Notes under the pieces: model-generated
What the model was told of the DNA's origin: nothing
What the model saw: only the letters and a program-made list of their open reading frames with translations
Databases searched by the model: none
Source: Arbacia lixula
Taxonomy: Eukaryota; Echinodermata; Echinoidea; Arbacioida; Arbaciidae
Direction: 5' to 3'
NCBI GenBank assembly: GCA_963669155.1
Contig: OZ022583.1
Span: forward strand, 12,594,359-12,658,358
DNA: 64,000 nt
Position numbers and translations under genes: made by a program
Part shown: piece after piece, positions 1 to 11,222 of the stretch
Numbering within the stretch: the first letter of the stretch is position 1
Layout of the letters: each line of letters starts with the position of its first letter

Positions 1-461
1 GCCGACATACCTCATAACCTCTTGACCAGTCGATGTTTGTTTCCGTCACCCTGGGCCTTGTGTAGTGATATTCAACAGGCGCCCTCTATAAACTACATTT
101 ATCTGCAAGGGAACATTTAGGTAGTAAGTCGCCTTTGATTTCCGCGGGGGATCCAAATGATTGGCTTATGAGGAGCTAACCTAACATTAAGTATCTCAAG
201 TCATATAGGTCTAAATGAAGAGGGATAGGGGGTGGTGGAAGTATGGGGGGGGGGGGGGGGGTGAATCTATATCACACCTTTCGGCCGCATACCAATTATA
301 CAGCTTTGAACGAGCCAATCTAAAGTAGATATCAAACTACTCCAGCGCACATCAATAAGGGGTTTCTTGTCATTTGGGTTGACGACGCGAATAAACAAAC
401 ACACATATTAACACCCTTATCCAACCGACTGCCGGTGTATACTGACCGAGAAGTCGAATGT
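1..461. other. Unique sequence with a G17 homopolymer
   Basis: Nothing codes here convincingly. The only structure is an uninterrupted run of 17 G at 245-261, preceded by a G-rich lead-in from about 225. Poly-G runs of this kind recur through the window (1127-1140, 36960-36978, 43948-43959, 63070-63090). Confidence 0.6.
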
Positions 462-557
462 TTAACGCCCTCTTTTAGCATTTCATGTACAAAATGTGAC
501 TTTTCCACCAGTAATACATAGAAAAACAGTACATAAGCTGGCACCCAAAAGGGTTAA
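462..557. mobile_element. TTAA-bounded mini-element, family 1 (candidate copy)
   Basis: A 96 bp segment begins TTAACGCCCTCTTTTAGC and ends GGCACCCAAAAGGGTTAA, with TTAA at both edges. The right end fits the family consensus (TTTGGCACACAAAGGGTTAA) best seen in copies at 18-25 kb. The interior is diverged, so membership rests mainly on the ends and the length. TTAA duplication is the known target-site signature of piggyBac-type transposases; the assignment to that superfamily is inference. Confidence 0.45.
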
Positions 558-1108
558 AGGCGCACAACTTGAAAAGAGCTATTACGATGAAGCGTGCATT
601 ATCCTTCTCTCTCCTTCACTTTGAAACTTGAAAACCTTCTCGGATTATTTGTGTTACTCCTCGTGTGTTGGACGGAATGTTGTCCTGTGGGACTTGCTTC
701 CATTAATTGTTCAAAAGCCCACCAATCGCCTCTAAAGAGTTACATAGAATCACTTCTATCTGTGACAAGGTACTACAGCGCTGCGCATACCTGTATGTCT
801 AATATTAGTACGGATAGCTCTTAAAAAAAAGAATCCACATTGACAACGTCATTGCATTAGAGACGCTAAACTAATAGTAGCTGAAGTCATCCGGTTTTTA
901 ATCATCCCCTACGAACAATGATATAAAATAGATCAGGTTGGAATGTGCGTCACTAAGTCAAAAAAAGAGCATCGGAAATCAAAACGTTGTGGGTATGTTA
1001 CTCGGCCTTAGTTATTGGTGTGGTCCCTGGTAAAACGAGGTCCCCTGTATTGCGATCGGGCTTATGTAAATACATGTAGTAAGACGCGAGATGCGAGGGG
1101 AGATAGGA
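558..1108. other. Unique sequence, no feature seen
   Basis: AT-rich, non-repetitive DNA with only short chance open frames, such as the frame at 594-824, which lacks splice context or domain character. Confidence 0.5.
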
Positions 1109-1159
1109 GTGGGGTGGTGGGTGGGTGGGGGGGGGGGGGGAGTGGGTGGGTGGGGGTGG
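1109..1159 (+). repeat. G-rich tract with quadruplex potential
   Basis: Spaced G runs (GGGTGGGTGGG spacing) flank an uninterrupted G14 at 1127-1140 and continue as GTGGGTGGGTGGGGGTGG. Four or more runs of three G with one-base loops satisfy the usual intramolecular G-quadruplex pattern on the plus strand. Confidence 0.7.
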
Positions 1160-2479
1160 CGCTGCCCTTATAAAACAGCGCCAGAGTACATGCATATAAA
1201 TTGTTTTGCACTTTGCCGCAAGCTAACGAACACAAAATCTCACCCCCAAATAAGAATTAATAAGTAAATAGTAAACCAAAATAAAATACAATGCCGTCAA
1301 AGTGATGTCAGACGATAATTGTTTGTTATTGTCTCTCGGGTGCATTTATACCTGATTTATTTCCTAAACTCCAACACGCCAATCTCCCTAAAATAATACA
1401 GATTGAGGTACGGGAGAAACACACAATACCCTGCCATCGTATATAATCACGTGCCATGGAAATAAAGTGACACCCATTACGTAACGCGGTTAACATGCTC
1501 GCGAAAGTTTGAATTAAAACAAAGTCTTGACCAATATCCACCTGGCGATAATTTGGTGCATAAATAGAAAAGGCCCTCGCACCGGATGGCCATTTCAATC
1601 AATAAATCTAGGGTCAGAAAGTATTTACAACGGAACGAAGTGTTTTGTTAGAGATGTTGGTTTACTAGGCACTTTTAATTGATTGGTATAATTATGTTTA
1701 AGAGCCACAAATTTGTTAGCAGCGTATTCGCTCTCTGTATAAGTAGCACAATTATTGTGTGTGTATTCATTCTTCTTTTTATCTTCTTCGTCCTTCGCTT
1801 TGTTTCCTTCTTGTTCCTTTTCATCCTCTCCCTCCTCCTACTCTTTCTCCTTGTTTTCTTAATTCCCTTTGTTAGAAGTGTGTGATTTTGCAGCTGGAGG
1901 ACATTGCTTTATCTACGGGCCAACATTTGATTTCCCGAGAATACCTTATTCCCCACTGCTAGTCTATCTATCTATCTGCTTCATTTTTCATCGTTGTGAT
2001 TATTAGGTGTATATTATGGTATTCATCTTTCTATTTTCTTTCCACATCATTAATGATATCGTAGATTAATTTGTGACAATAGACACGATTGGTACAACTT
2101 CGCCAACATAGTGACAGTTTATGCGTGCTGTGTGTGTTTTACCTTTGCGAGACGCATTAGTGGCGCATTGAGAGATAAGGGTTAACACAAGCACTACCCA
2201 TCAACCTCTGCTACTGTCATAAAGACGAATAGTTAATGTGTCTCGAAGGGCTAATTGAAAACTTGACAGAATTAAGGCATCTACACTCTGGCAACCATTT
2301 ATCAGTGATTGTTAATGGAACGAGGGGTGAGCTTTAAAGTTTGTAGCTCTCTGCTGAAGTCGTGTGCTAGTGGCCTTGTTTGTGTGTACCGTGGGGGGAG
2401 GGAGTGAGGGAATTTAAGATTGCGGCTATGTGCCGATATCGCGTGCTGCCTACTAGTCGAGTCTCTGTGTGCCTTACAG
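1160..2479. other. Unique sequence with a CT-rich patch
   Basis: Mostly AT-rich unique DNA. A pyrimidine-rich patch at about 1768-1863 gives a hydrophobic Phe/Leu open frame that is composition, not a gene. No other feature is visible. Confidence 0.5.
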
Positions 2480-2576
2480 GCGTAGACATGTCTGAAGCGT
2501 CAGCGATGAGTCCACAGTTTGACTTTCTCCCGAGATCAAACATGACTCGGCGTCGTTGTGTTAACCGTTTACCAAC
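2480..2576 (+). CDS. Speculative 97 bp internal or first coding exon
   Basis: An acceptor-like sequence (CTGTGTGCCTTACAG) ends at 2479 and a strong donor, AAC|GTGAGT, starts at 2577. Between them one frame is open, has an ATG at 2488-2490, and reads as a mixed-composition peptide beginning MSEASAMSPQFDFLPRSN and ending in a basic stretch. The open frame continues slightly upstream to 2380. I recognise no domain and no partner exon. A 97 bp stretch open between two decent splice sites can occur by chance, so this stays a hypothesis. Confidence 0.15.
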
Positions 2577-2630
2577 GTGAGTGGCATAAAAACGCCCCTC
2601 GCCCTGCTCCGGGCGACTTCCAGCTTAAGA

Positions 2631-2711
2631 TTAACCCTGACATTACCAGGCCTTGAAAATAAACATTGGCTTAAATACGCGTTTCCATGCCAATGGTGTT
2701 GGGAGGGTTAA
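2631..2711. mobile_element. TTAA-bounded mini-element, family 2
   Basis: 81 bp with TTAA at both edges. The left end is TTAACCCTGACATTACCAGG and the right end is GTTGGGAGGGTTAA. The interior carries the palindromic pair CATTGGC ... GCCAATG, so the unit folds as a stem. It is closely related to the segment 140 bp downstream and to the one at 49375. Family 2 shares size and border logic with family 1 but not its internal sequence. Confidence 0.6.
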
Positions 2712-2850
2712 CGTTTCATTTTTTTTTGTTCATGTCCCGCTGAAAACCTCAGAAGAGGCGCGCAAATCGCCCCAATTGTTAGTGGTCGTCTGCGGGCTGC
2801 TCGCAATGCTCGCGGTATACCACTAAATCACTTGCAAATTAGAGTCAAGT

Positions 2851-2929
2851 CTAACCCCTCCATCACAAGGCCTTCAAAATCCTATTGGCTTACTACGCCT
2901 CTCCATGCCAATGGCAATGAGATGGTTAA
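2851..2929. mobile_element. TTAA-bounded mini-element, family 2 (decayed left border)
   Basis: A 79 bp relative of 2631-2711. The left border is CTAACCCCTCCATCACAAGG, with one substitution in TTAA, and the right border is GAGATGGTTAA. The shared interior runs GGCCTT, then a TTGGCTTA block, then CTCCATGCCAATGG. The two copies lie in the same orientation, which suggests local insertion or duplication. Confidence 0.6.
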
Positions 2930-5049
2930 CTGGTAGCGTAAACGTATTTTTTTTTTGAGTAAGTGTTATAATGTCTGCTCGAAATATGTAAGCATTCCTG
3001 TTTTCATATTATCAGCATGTGTTTATGAATAAAGTAGAAATGCGAGAGAGCGATGTATTGTTCTTATCAACAGTTATCCACGCTATAACAACGTGATATT
3101 GTCTCTTAAATTATAAAATGGGATGATAATTAATCAGAGAGTAGACACATAGGCAAAATCTGTCCTATTCACTTTACGGCGTCTAAAATAACTCATTTAG
3201 CATTAGTCATGTTAGTAAAAGCATAGGGGCGCAGGGGTGACAGATTTAATTAGTTCCACATTCTTAGTTTACGATACCCACGTACACGTTGGGTCAGTCA
3301 CCTTTGTACATAATGCAGGTTCCAAGTTTAATGAACGATTTTCATTGTTCCTCTGGGAATTAATGCCTTGTCCATGACACGGGCTCATTATCATGATAGA
3401 GAATGATAACATAATCGATATTCGCATATCGATCGACAGCCACAACGTGGTATTGTACGTGCTATTAGATGGCGGTTACGCTCCACTCCGGAGACGATTC
3501 TTTATGATGTATTTTTCTGATTAATGAGTCAGCGAAGAACGACAAAGTTTTTTCTCCGAACTGAGATTGATTTCTTGTTAAAATAACTGCTATAATTTCA
3601 CTACGATACGAAAGGTGTCTAAGGTATAGTTGCCACAGCAACGAGGCTTACTATCCGGTATAGAATTATCATTATTAAATGAGAGAAAAATGAACTGTGA
3701 TTCTTTTAATTATCTACTACATGTTTGTTCAGACAGACAAAAAATATATCCTTCCTCTTTCGGAAAGAAGTTTGTTTCATGGCTCATTATAGAATGTACA
3801 ATCGTATTGTCTACCTTTCCCGTAAGCCTGCTCCGTGATAGAATTATTCACATCATACCACATCGTAACTTGACGCTCTTTTTCACCACTGATCGCCTAT
3901 AATATACTTTTAACTATAACCAGATGTATCGCTGTCAATGTGTACACAGACTGCAATGCAAAGGGAATCAATATTGGGATATTGGGCAATATTACTAATG
4001 CCGTTGCTTGCCAAATTTACAAACCTCGACACGCTCTACTTGAAGTCAAAGACGTACTTCTAGTTTGACCGCTTAGTCATGTGAGTAGAGCGTAGTGGTC
4101 TCTGCGGCAATAGAGCTGCGGTACCTTGCCTTCATCATTTCTCCTGCATGGTCTGCTTAAGGATTGTCTAAATGACAAGAAATGGTGTATGTACGTTACG
4201 AAATACCGAAAAGTAGCATATTTTGTCAGTCTGACCTTAATCCGGGTAAACGTAGGATTTATGACGTCACTCAGAAAGTCGAAATGTGTCCGGTCAAGGC
4301 CTGGTTGGGAGAGCAGCGTGAACCCAATGGTCGATAGGGGCACTTCTGTCAAGGTTGAGCATTTGGGCGACTTTAGCTCTCCTGTCGGCGCTGTGAGAGT
4401 GTTATGTCGCCGTGCCTTGGGGGAACAGAGTTACTACTAGTAGGAGCGATAGTGCCGATGGGGATAACTGTTTCTTTAAAACAAAATGTTCCCTCGTCAA
4501 TACGTACATGTCATGTGGTTGAACTATCCTCACCCCTCGCGACATGTCATTTCAAATCGCCTTTTCTCTCATCCTTTACTCCGTCCTTGTTCGTCTGAGC
4601 TTCTACGATACCCCCTGTTGCTTCTCCTAGCGACCGATATTTGTCAAGAAGCCGTGCTCATTTCCTGCTGTTTGATAGCTGCGCATCGATTTAAATATGA
4701 AATTGTGTAAGCGATACGCGGCAGTGCTGGCACGAGCCCGCCGCTCTATTTGCCCGGGTAAGTCCGGCCGACAGATTTGTGAGCCGTCGCTAACCCGTGG
4801 CTCTGACAGGCACTGTAACCCTGGACACTCGACAAACACTTCTCTTTTATTACATCATCGATTCAACACGTATACGCAGCGCCCAAACCAGCCATCAGAT
4901 GGTGGATACCATTCGACGCCGCCGAAGTATGAAATGGGACGAATTTCGCAGAAAGTATACTCATCTCCGCGAGTATCTTATTGGTTTTGTGGATATTGAT
5001 AACTCCCATAATACTCCAGTTGAGATATAATGATGATACATTAGGTACA
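2930..5049. other. Unique AT-rich sequence with isolated regulatory-like words
   Basis: No repeat or gene is evident over about 2.1 kb. A full CRE palindrome TGACGTCA sits at 4262-4269. A short ATG-initiated frame at 4697-4757 (MKLCKRYAAVLARARRSICP) runs into a strong donor word G|GTAAGT at 4758. That is a possible first coding exon, but no acceptor or second exon could be tied to it. Longer frames at 3630-3902 and 4126-4440 look random. Confidence 0.4.
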
Positions 5050-6003
5050 GGCGTGAGGATAATGATGATGGAGAAGAAGAAGTAGGAAAAAATGACAAAA
5101 TGGAGGAGAACGGAGATAAATGGAGGCGAGAGGACCAGTAGAGGAAAAGGAATATGAAAAGAGAAAGAAAAGCTGAAAGAAAACAAGTTAAAAGGCGATT
5201 GCAAAAACAATGATTCAAATGAGAAAAAAATAGGAATACCGGAGAGAAGAGAATTAACAAAGAAAGTGCACTTTCAACGGTTAAAAAGCAGAGGGGAAGC
5301 TAACAGACGACGTAGAAGTAAGTTTAACTTTGACGCGGAGACAAAAAAGAGTCGAATAGGCAAAATTAGTTAACCGAACAGACAATATATGGAGGACGAT
5401 AAGAAGAAGCATGGGGAAAAAACCCACAGAAGAATATTTTGAAAGAGGGGGAGATGAAACAATACGAACATTTAAGAAGGATTAGGAAACGAAGGTGGAG
5501 AAATAATAGTATTAATAGTAGGAGCAGGGGAGGAGGAGTGGAAGAAGAAGAAGGAGAAGAAGGAGAAGAAGAAGAAGAAGAAGAAGAAGAAGAAGAATAA
5601 GAAGAAGAAGAAGAAGGAGAAGGAAGAAGGAAAAGATGGAGAAGACGACGAAGGGTAAGAAGATGAAGAAGAGGAAATAGAGAAAGAAAACAAAAAAGAC
5701 GACGACGAAGAAAAAGAAAAAGAAGGAGAAGACGAAGAAGAGGAAAAAGTGGAAAACGTAAATGAAGAAGAAGAAGAAGAAAAAGTAGAACATAGAAGGA
5801 AAAGGAGAAGGAGAATGAGGAGGAAAAGAGGAAGAAGAAGAAAAGAAGAAAAAGGAATAAAAACACGAAAAATACGAAGAGAAGAAGACGAAGAACAAAA
5901 AAAGAAGGAAGGAGAAAGAGAAGTAGAAGGAGAAGAAGAAGAAGAAGAAGAAGAAGAAGAAGAAGAAGAAGAAGAAGAAGAAGAAGAAGACGAAGAAGAA
6001 GCG
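5050..6003 (+). repeat. Polypurine (GAA/GAG) tract, about 950 bp
   Basis: The plus strand is overwhelmingly A and G, with (GAA)n runs at about 5548-5616 and 5930-5990 and degenerate AAG/GAG elsewhere. Open frames across it on both strands encode only Lys/Glu or Phe/Ser/Leu runs and are translations of the repeat. Long mirror-symmetric purine tracts can form triplex (H-DNA). The tract stops abruptly at a CpG-rich segment at 6003. Confidence 0.9.
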
Positions 6004-6210
6004 CTCTGCCTTCATTTACGAGTCTGGGCCGAGCAGAGCAGGCGCACTCGGGCGCACCTCGGGGCTACTCGGAGCATTTATCGATCGATTACGAGACAAC
6101 AAGTGATAACACGACACCAGCCGATTCATTACCGTTCCATCGCTCAACCAGCCGCTATCTTCAGCCCCGCATCCCGGGAGCGACGCTCCGAAACTTTTCT
6201 TATATAAGCT
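6003..6210 (+). promoter_or_regulatory. CpG-rich segment with canonical TATA box
   Basis: Immediately after the purine tract the composition changes to GC- and CpG-rich (GCGCTCTGCC, CGGGCGCACCTCGG, CCCGGGAGCGACGCTCCG). This ends at a perfect TATA consensus TATATAAG at 6201-6208, inside the palindrome CTTATATAAG. A start site would be expected near 6230-6236. No transcript is identifiable downstream, and the palindrome leaves direction ambiguous. A core promoter is inferred from composition and motif only. Confidence 0.25.
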
Positions 6211-6936
6211 CGGAAAACAAGAAGCCTAAATATAGGCGCTTTCCGATGTTCGTCCCTATAATAATCAGAGTGCTACTTCGACGTAAAGAACAGAACAAAT
6301 TCTCTTCTTTTCAAAAAGTACACAACATAATGTTCATATTTTTTATTTGATGATTGTTAAGCATTCTTCAGTCACTGTTAAAAAAAAACCTCGATCAGTA
6401 AATAAGGCTATTTTGTACAAAGGTTGGGTGATGACCTATGTTCTTTGAAGAAATAATACAATGGAACAAATAATACAGTTGACATATTTGAGCTAATGTA
6501 TGATGCTTAAATGCCGCATGAAATATTGAGTTTAAAGAAATCACCTGTCGATTCGGGTGAAACACTGACATAGAAATTCATTTTGAACACAACTGGAAAC
6601 GCTCCAAAACCTGTTTACATATTGTTTTTCCGCTTAAAACAATATGAATTGTAAATTGAAGAATTACCTCAACGCAGGGGTTGTGGTTGTTGTGAAGAGG
6701 GCTCTGATTACCAATCGTGGCATACAGAAGATATTATGGATAATTCGACCACTAATTTTTATGTTCCTCTTGACATACGCACACGTAGTATGTCAGGGAT
6801 AACCGCTATATATTTTTTTTTAAATTCACACAAAGGAATCTTACTATACTGCTAGATAGGATTTAGGGCGCTTGGACTTTGACTTTTGTGATATTTTATG
6901 AGAAGATAATTTAACTGCACGACATGCACGACGCGG
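6211..6936. other. AT-rich unique sequence, no feature seen
   Basis: Non-repetitive AT-rich DNA with short A and T runs and no credible open frame or motif cluster. Confidence 0.5.
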
Positions 6937-7504
6937 TAAAGGGTTACTAAATTAGAAAAATAAGTTCCCACTAATCTTTGTAAAATTATCCACTAAAATC
7001 GAATTTCACATTCGTTTGCCGCAATAAAGTCTCAGTTTAACGAAAATTTGAAAAAAAAAACCGCACGCCTCCAGTGACGTATGAGAAGTCAAAATTCCAT
7101 AGATTGTACGAAAGTGAACAATAGACCATTTTCGTAATGTATTCACAACTTTCCCCCTAACTGCGTAGTAACGTGTCATTGAACTCATCTGTATCTTGTC
7201 ATTCAGATTCAATGGATGGAATGCACTTTGAATCTATTAGTTGTTGCTACTCAGACAAACCTTGGACAAGCTTTGGGGTTCCCATTGGTAACGTATTGTT
7301 TGAATTGCATGAATAAAACATTTTATTTACGCCGTTGGCATTTATGGCATTTTTACTTCTTATACGTCACTGGAGGCGTGCGTTTTTTTCAAATTTTCGT
7401 GAAAATGAGACTTCATTGCGGCAAACGAATGTGAAATTCGTTTTTAGTGGATAATTTTACATAGATTAGTGGGAACTTATTTGTCTAATTTAGTAACCCT
7501 TTAA
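6937..7504. mobile_element. Non-autonomous DNA transposon (MITE) with ~150 bp terminal inverted repeats
   Basis: The sequence from 6937 to about 7090 is the inverted copy of about 7351-7504, with only scattered mismatches. Ends read TAAAGGGTTACTAAATTAG and its complement. The left arm begins and the right arm ends with TA, so the borders fit a TA target duplication as used by Tc1/mariner-type transposases. About 260 bp lie between the arms and do not encode a transposase. Part of that interior (7126 to about 7310) recurs at 26046-26217, so the core is a family in its own right or is shared between elements. Superfamily is inferred from the TA border. Confidence 0.8.
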
Positions 7505-7842
7505 GTTTGTTTTCGATACGATACCATGGATACGGAGTGGCCAACTCCGAGCTCGCTAACGGCGCACCGCCATGGCTGGCCATCTTCGTGTTAGTCCTGG
7601 ACCTGAAACAACATGACCCTAATAACACACAGCGTCAGAAGGGTTTACAGGGGGTAGATTTGTGCCTGGGACGTGGCGTCCCCACACTCCCCAAGGTCTA
7701 CTTCGTGATATCCTGGTTACTAGTTTAACTCTAGGTTGCACCGTTGTTTTCGCGTTCCCTTCTCATCAGCCCCTGCACTTTTACGTTCTTCTAAAGGGAA
7801 TTACTTGTGCTTGTTCTGCTACCCCTATCACCCCTTTCCTTT
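7505..7842. other. Unique sequence, no feature seen
   Basis: Moderate-GC unique DNA between the transposon and the CA repeat. Short open frames at 7507-7728 and onward run into the CA repeat and look accidental. Confidence 0.5.
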
Positions 7843-8106
7843 ACACACATACACGCACACACATAAACACAAACACTCTTTTAAAAGATATACACCATAC
7901 ACACATACACACAAAAACAAACACAAACACGCATACACCATATACACACACACACACGCACACAAACGCACATTTTTTTTCTTCTTTTTTTACACGCATA
8001 CACCATACACACATACACACACACATACACACACATACACGCACATACATCATACACACACAATACACACACACGCACACATACACACATACAATCACAC
8101 ACACAC
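7843..8106 (+). repeat. (CA)n-rich microsatellite with higher-order motif
   Basis: Imperfect CA repeat interrupted by a T/C-rich spacer at about 7971-7990. Blocks such as ACACGCATACACCATACACA repeat inside it, so units of 8-20 bp have been reduplicated. Open frames here encode Thr-His or Val-Cys runs. Confidence 0.9.
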
Positions 8107-8402
8107 GAGTGACGTATAATGTATTCCAAGCACGTGCACTCTCCTGTCAATGCCCGTCTCTGTGAAATCAGCAGCGCCGGCCGATTTGCTATCAATTACA
8201 ATCTATTTGAGCGCGAAAACACGGGCAATTTACCCGCGTCTTGTATCGCTTTTCCGCTGCGTTCATTGTCAATCAGTCCACATGTACTATCCGACAGCGG
8301 CCAATACGCGAATTTAGGTTACAGCGAGGAGTTATTAGGTGAGGATTGAAAGCAGCAGGAAAAGGTGAAAAGGGGGAGAAACAAACATAGACGTAAAGAA
8401 TA
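8107..8402. other. Unique sequence, no feature seen
   Basis: CpG-containing unique DNA between the CA and GA repeats. No gene or motif cluster was identified. Confidence 0.45.
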
Positions 8403-8427
8403 AAGAGGATGGGTAGAGAGATAGAGA

Positions 8428-8480
<53 letters not shown>

Positions 8481-8675
8481 ATTGGTGATAGAGGGAGGGA
8501 ACGAAACAAGAGGCGCGAAGGGGGGGGGGGGGAGGGGGTAGAGAAAAAGATGGAGAGAGGGGGTTGTAGTTTTAACATAATTAGTTGGTCTGGGTATGAC
8601 AGACATAGAGAGAAAGACAGAGATAAAGAGAAAATGAGAGAGATAGGGAGAGAGAGAGAGATGGAGTTGATGTGA
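8403..8675 (+). repeat. (GA)n microsatellite with G run
   Basis: A pure GA core at about 8432-8478 is followed by a G12 run near 8521-8532 and a second, degenerate GAGA block at about 8605-8662. Confidence 0.9.
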
Positions 8676-8883
8676 AGGCGAAATAAGCAAATTCATTCAT
8701 TTTAAAGGATTGCTAAGGACTGCATAGACACATACCGAAACACTGTTGAATGTGCTTCCCTTACAACAGTGTAGATTAAATTTCAGCTTTGTTACTAACG
8801 TATCCTTACGATTAACTCTGTTCATATATTACTTTGAAAGAAAGAAAAAAGAAAGAGAAAAGAATGAAAAACACTATTACCAT

Positions 8884-8894
8884 GACTACTACTG

Positions 8895-8960
<66 letters not shown>

Positions 8961-9027
8961 CACTACTTCTACTACTACTTCTTCTACTACTACTACTTCT
9001 TCTTATTACTACGACTACTACTATTAC
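8884..9027 (+). repeat. (CTA)n trinucleotide microsatellite
   Basis: A nearly uninterrupted ACT/CTA array runs from 8895 to about 8960 (some 22 units), then degenerates into mixed CTT/CTA units to about 9027. Poly-Thr, poly-Leu and poly-Ser frames across it are repeat translations. Confidence 0.95.
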
Positions 9028-9888
9028 TGCTACTATTTCTATATTGGGATATGCTGGCTGTTTCAATATTACCGAGTGTGTATGATATTTTTGCACGAAA
9101 ACATGTTTTTCAAAAACACTGGGAACCAGAGTTTCATCTTAGTCCTTGTATCATGATTGATTTGTTGAAGCTTTAAATATTCTCGTATGACAGGATTGCC
9201 CGCATTACAGCATTAAGGCATAATTTATCAACATTATTTGTTCATTACGAACTACTGGCGGTTAGTACCTTCAGTCACAGAACATAATGAGCAGTCACGT
9301 ACATGATATCATTTCATATTGAAGGTCACTTCATGATATATGTCATTACGTTAGACGGAGGGATATAATAGCTATGTATTCCGCAGTGGCCCGTGTTAAT
9401 TCACGATGATTTAATCAACTTCAAAATTCTGCTTAACGCAATCTTGATTTGACATGTACCAAATAAAGCAGCACACTGAATGCATAAAGCTGCTTAATCC
9501 CGATACAAAATACTGCGGATTATTTTTGTCAATTTTACGCAAGCCTAATAATCAGGGGAATGTCTAAACTACAACTATATCGCAGTGGTCCCAACTGAAA
9601 CGAATCGTGTACGTATTTAGGTTAATGGCTGTCTCGACATGTAATTGAAACTCGATATTTTTGTGTGCCTCATAGAAAAAACACGCTTTTCCGTTGTTCC
9701 GTCTCGCTTGGGAAGCGATCGCTGCGGACAAAGTATGGAGGTACGGACTTGAATCCCTGGCTCAGTTTCCCCTGTCAAGCTAGGGGATATTTAACCCCGT
9801 CCATTGGAGTATTTCCGGGGAACCTTTCCCGCTAGTCCCAGGTAGGCAAATCGATGTCGTGGAATTCGATGAATGAATGGACGCGAGA
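9028..9888. other. AT-rich unique sequence
   Basis: No gene seen. A faint tRNA-like patch near 9700-9770 is too degenerate to call. The rest is featureless. Confidence 0.45.
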
Positions 9889-10010
9889 GGGAGGGATAGG
9901 GAGAGAGATAGAGAAACGGAGAAAGAGCTAGAGAGGGAGGAGAAAGGACAGAGTGAGAGAGAGAGAGAGTGAAAAAGAGAGGGTGAGTGAAAGAAAGAAA
10001 AAGAGAAATA
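9889..10010 (+). repeat. Degenerate GA-rich repeat
   Basis: Imperfect GAGA-type purine repeat with G and A variants. Open frames here encode Ser/Leu runs on the minus strand. Confidence 0.85.
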
Positions 10011-10119
10011 CAACCAAGTCTGTCTGGTAAAAAAGACTACACTCTAACCCATGCACATGAGGGGTCTAGCAACGTGGGGAAGGGCGTAGTCTTGTTAACC
10101 AGACATTTGTAAAGCGATA

Positions 10120-10224
10120 GAGGCAGGCATACACAAAGAGACAGACAGGCACAGAAAGACACAGAGGGAGACAGACATAGAGAGAGAGAGGAGTAGAGAG
10201 AGAGAGAGAGAGAGAGAGAGGAGA

Positions 10225-10272
<48 letters not shown>

Positions 10273-10380
10273 ACAGAGAGATAAAGAGAAACAGATAGAC
10301 AGAGAATGAGAGACAGAGAGAGAGAGAGAGATAAAGAGAGAGAGAGAGAGAGGGGGGGAAGACAGACAGACAGAGAGATA

Positions 10381-10444
<64 letters not shown>

Positions 10445-10446
10445 AG
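10120..10446 (+). repeat. Compound (GA)n / (GACA)n microsatellite
   Basis: More than 300 bp of GAGA with interspersed GACA blocks, ending in a (GACA)n run at about 10425-10444. The alternation of GA and GACA blocks points to repeated slippage events. Confidence 0.95.
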
Positions 10447-11010
10447 GGAGGGCATGGTCGAACGATGGGGCCGACGTTTAAGCGCTAAGACCGGTCAATG
10501 TTGTAAGCGGAGATGTGAGGAGAGGAGCTTGGTAGGAATGACGGGTAGAGGCCGGGTCAGTTTAAGAACACTTCCCTGAAACAAAAGACTCCGTTCTCGT
10601 CCTCGTTTATTATCTTCTACGACAAATTGGCTGGTTGCCCCTGAACTGCTGTGACAGAAGGAGACTTTATAGTCGCGCAAACGTTTTTGTTATTGGTTTA
10701 TTTACTGCCATGCCAATCTTCCTTTGATTATTTAACAGTGTTTGAGACCGAAGTGTTTGACAGAAAGAGACTTAATAGTGGAGCTACTGTTTTTGTAAAA
10801 GACATTACGTTTATGTCATACGTACTGCGGTATCTAATAGTCGCTTTCCTTCACGTCTTCGTTAAAGGAAGTATAATTATGTTCAGTTGAAAAAAAGATT
10901 CCTTTGAATGACTGATGACATGGAAGAGCCATATGTCCCATTTTTAATAAATTTGTCAACAACTTTTATATCTACCAGCGGCATCATCTCCTTTTCATAT
11001 CATCTTCCAA
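10447..11010. other. Unique sequence, no feature seen
   Basis: Unique DNA between two microsatellites. The open frame at 10651-10890 has no domain, no splice context and average composition. Confidence 0.45.
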
Positions 11011-11222
11011 TACCACTCGTCATCGTCATCGTAACCATTATCATCATCCCAATCCTCACCATCATCATCATCATCATCATCGTCACCATCATCATCTTCG
11101 TCACCATCATCGTCGTCGTCATCATCATCATCATCATTACCATCGCACAACCATTCAACATGATCATGATCGTTATGGTCGTTATCATTATCAGCATCAT
11201 CAATTTCATCATCATATATCGG
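11011..11222 (+). repeat. (ATC)n degenerate trinucleotide repeat
   Basis: Imperfect ATC/CAT repeat with CGT interruptions. Opposite-strand frames encode poly-Asp and poly-Met/Thr and are artefacts of the repeat. Confidence 0.9.

Noticed and set aside
7843-8106. Regular CA/ACAC blocks that might look like a CRISPR-type array
   Set aside because: No constant repeat with unique spacers; it is a eukaryotic microsatellite, and the window is not prokaryotic.
9690-9790. tRNA-like patch with GGACTTGAATCCC
   Set aside because: The B-box and arms are too degenerate and no cloverleaf can be drawn.
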